The notes under the pieces were generated by a model. The model was not told the DNA's origin. It saw only the letters and a program-made list of their open reading frames with translations, and did no database searches. Made by a program: the position numbers and the translations under genes. DNA of 20,206 bases from Phallusia fumigata (taxonomy: Eukaryota; Chordata; Ascidiacea; Phlebobranchia; Ascidiidae): NCBI GenBank assembly GCA_008931825.1, contig QXVZ01008768.1, positions 1 to 20,206 on the forward strand, read 5' to 3'. Positions 19,654 to 20,206 of the stretch are shown here, piece after piece. Numbering within the stretch: position 1 is the first letter of the stretch; every line of letters starts with the position of its first letter.

Positions 19654-20206
19654 TACTGCAACACATGCCTGGGTGCGACGAAATTGTGACGGTTGTCCTC
19701 TTGCCCAGTTGCTTGCGTTGTTGGTCAAGTCCTGGCCGTCCAACCACTTCCACGTTCGGGTTGAAATACTTTTGTCAAGCCCAATCCACACGTTTGTATT
19801 TACAGGGAGAATAATAGATTCGTAGATGAGTCTGCGCCAAAATTTATTCTTCTTTAAATAATTAAAACTCGATTAAACTTAGAGCCAATGGGAATGCATT
19901 TTATGCGTACATGCGTTCATTGGTGTAGGTCAGTATGTACAGTATAAGTTGGGTTGAGTTGAGTTTTTTTCGCTTGGTGAAAGAAAACATAGCGACACAA
20001 TTGCACTAAAACAATCACCAAGCCGGAGATAGCTGCACAACGTTAGGACGTTGTAAAGCGCGAAAATAATTGAGGGCTCAGTGGGTGGATCAATAGGCTC
20101 AAAATTTAGTGGGCACTGCAGATACACCGCAATTACGATATGTGACGGGAGCTCACAAAAAATATGTTAAAATTTTTTTAAAGACCTACTTGTGAAGTTG
20201 CTGACT
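19654..20206 (-). CDS. Second, partial copy of the CTLD gene (truncated at N and at window edge)
   Basis: Near-duplicate of 18057-18382. The terminal CTLD exon covers 19654-19831, cut at its 3' side by the N at 19653, so the last ~27 residues are absent. The upstream CTLD exon begins at 20190 and runs off the window. Read in the lectin frame it gives NVWIGLDKSIS, WKWLDGQDL, NWARGQPSQF and QACVAV. Over the 178 shared exon bases I count 6 substitutions (about 3%). Three change residues (Gln to Arg, Ser to Asn, His to Gln). The intron is 358 nt, against 131 nt in the other copy. It could be a true tandem paralog or the other haplotype wrongly placed in tandem. A longer open frame that runs through the N into the stalk is an artefact, because its first part is in the wrong lectin frame. 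Confidence 0.8.

Noticed and set aside
18362..19753. Single 463-codon ORF read continuously across the N and the mini-intron
   Set aside because: The residues before the N are the second lectin copy in a wrong frame, and the 63-nt segment has strong splice signals. The continuous ORF is partly artefactual.
1..20206. CRISPR array, operon, phage or other prokaryotic system
   Set aside because: Spliceosomal introns run throughout and no regularly spaced repeats are present; the window is eukaryotic nuclear DNA.

Overview
This is a eukaryotic, intron-rich, AT-rich window with four genes, all on the minus strand. Its gene content is chordate-like: a MyD88 with death domain plus TIR, a RanBP2/Nup358 whose TPR and Ran-binding domains align well with the vertebrate protein, and OLA1. 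Introns are short (many 60-350 nt), spacers are compact, and a single N marks an assembly join. Together these suggest a tunicate genome of the Ciona type. The species call is inference; the gene calls rest on protein motifs and on splice phases I checked exon by exon.

Layout from high to low coordinate, which is the direction of transcription. (1) 17976-20206: a C-type-lectin-domain (CTLD) gene with a long N-glycosylated coiled-coil stalk, plus a second partial CTLD copy (19654-20206) abutting it at the N at 19653. (2) 14870-17388: complete OLA1 (Obg-like ATPase 1), 7 coding exons, 399 aa. (3) 14277-14667: a non-autonomous hAT-type element with a perfect 8-bp target-site duplication. (4) 11453-13314: complete MyD88, 6 coding exons, 416 aa, one GC-AG intron, and Ala in place of the usual BB-loop Pro of the TIR domain. 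(5) 172-10111: the 5' two fifths or so of RanBP2/Nup358, about 31 exons and 1,430 codons, covering the TPR/helical N-terminus, a Gln-rich linker and the first Ran-binding domain. It runs off the low-coordinate edge. One of its introns carries a 205-bp hAT MITE (6025-6229), and one exon (near 6485) shows an apparent 1-nt frameshift.

The genes are unrelated in pathway. OLA1 and RanBP2 are housekeeping (translation/stress ATPase; nuclear pore). MyD88 and the CTLD gene are innate-immune-type genes. I see no operon or novel multi-gene system. The most unusual items are the unresolved CTLD duplication at the assembly join, a 63-nt stop-free in-frame mini-intron in the CTLD gene, the MyD88 BB-loop substitution and GC-AG intron, and the two precisely delimited hAT elements.
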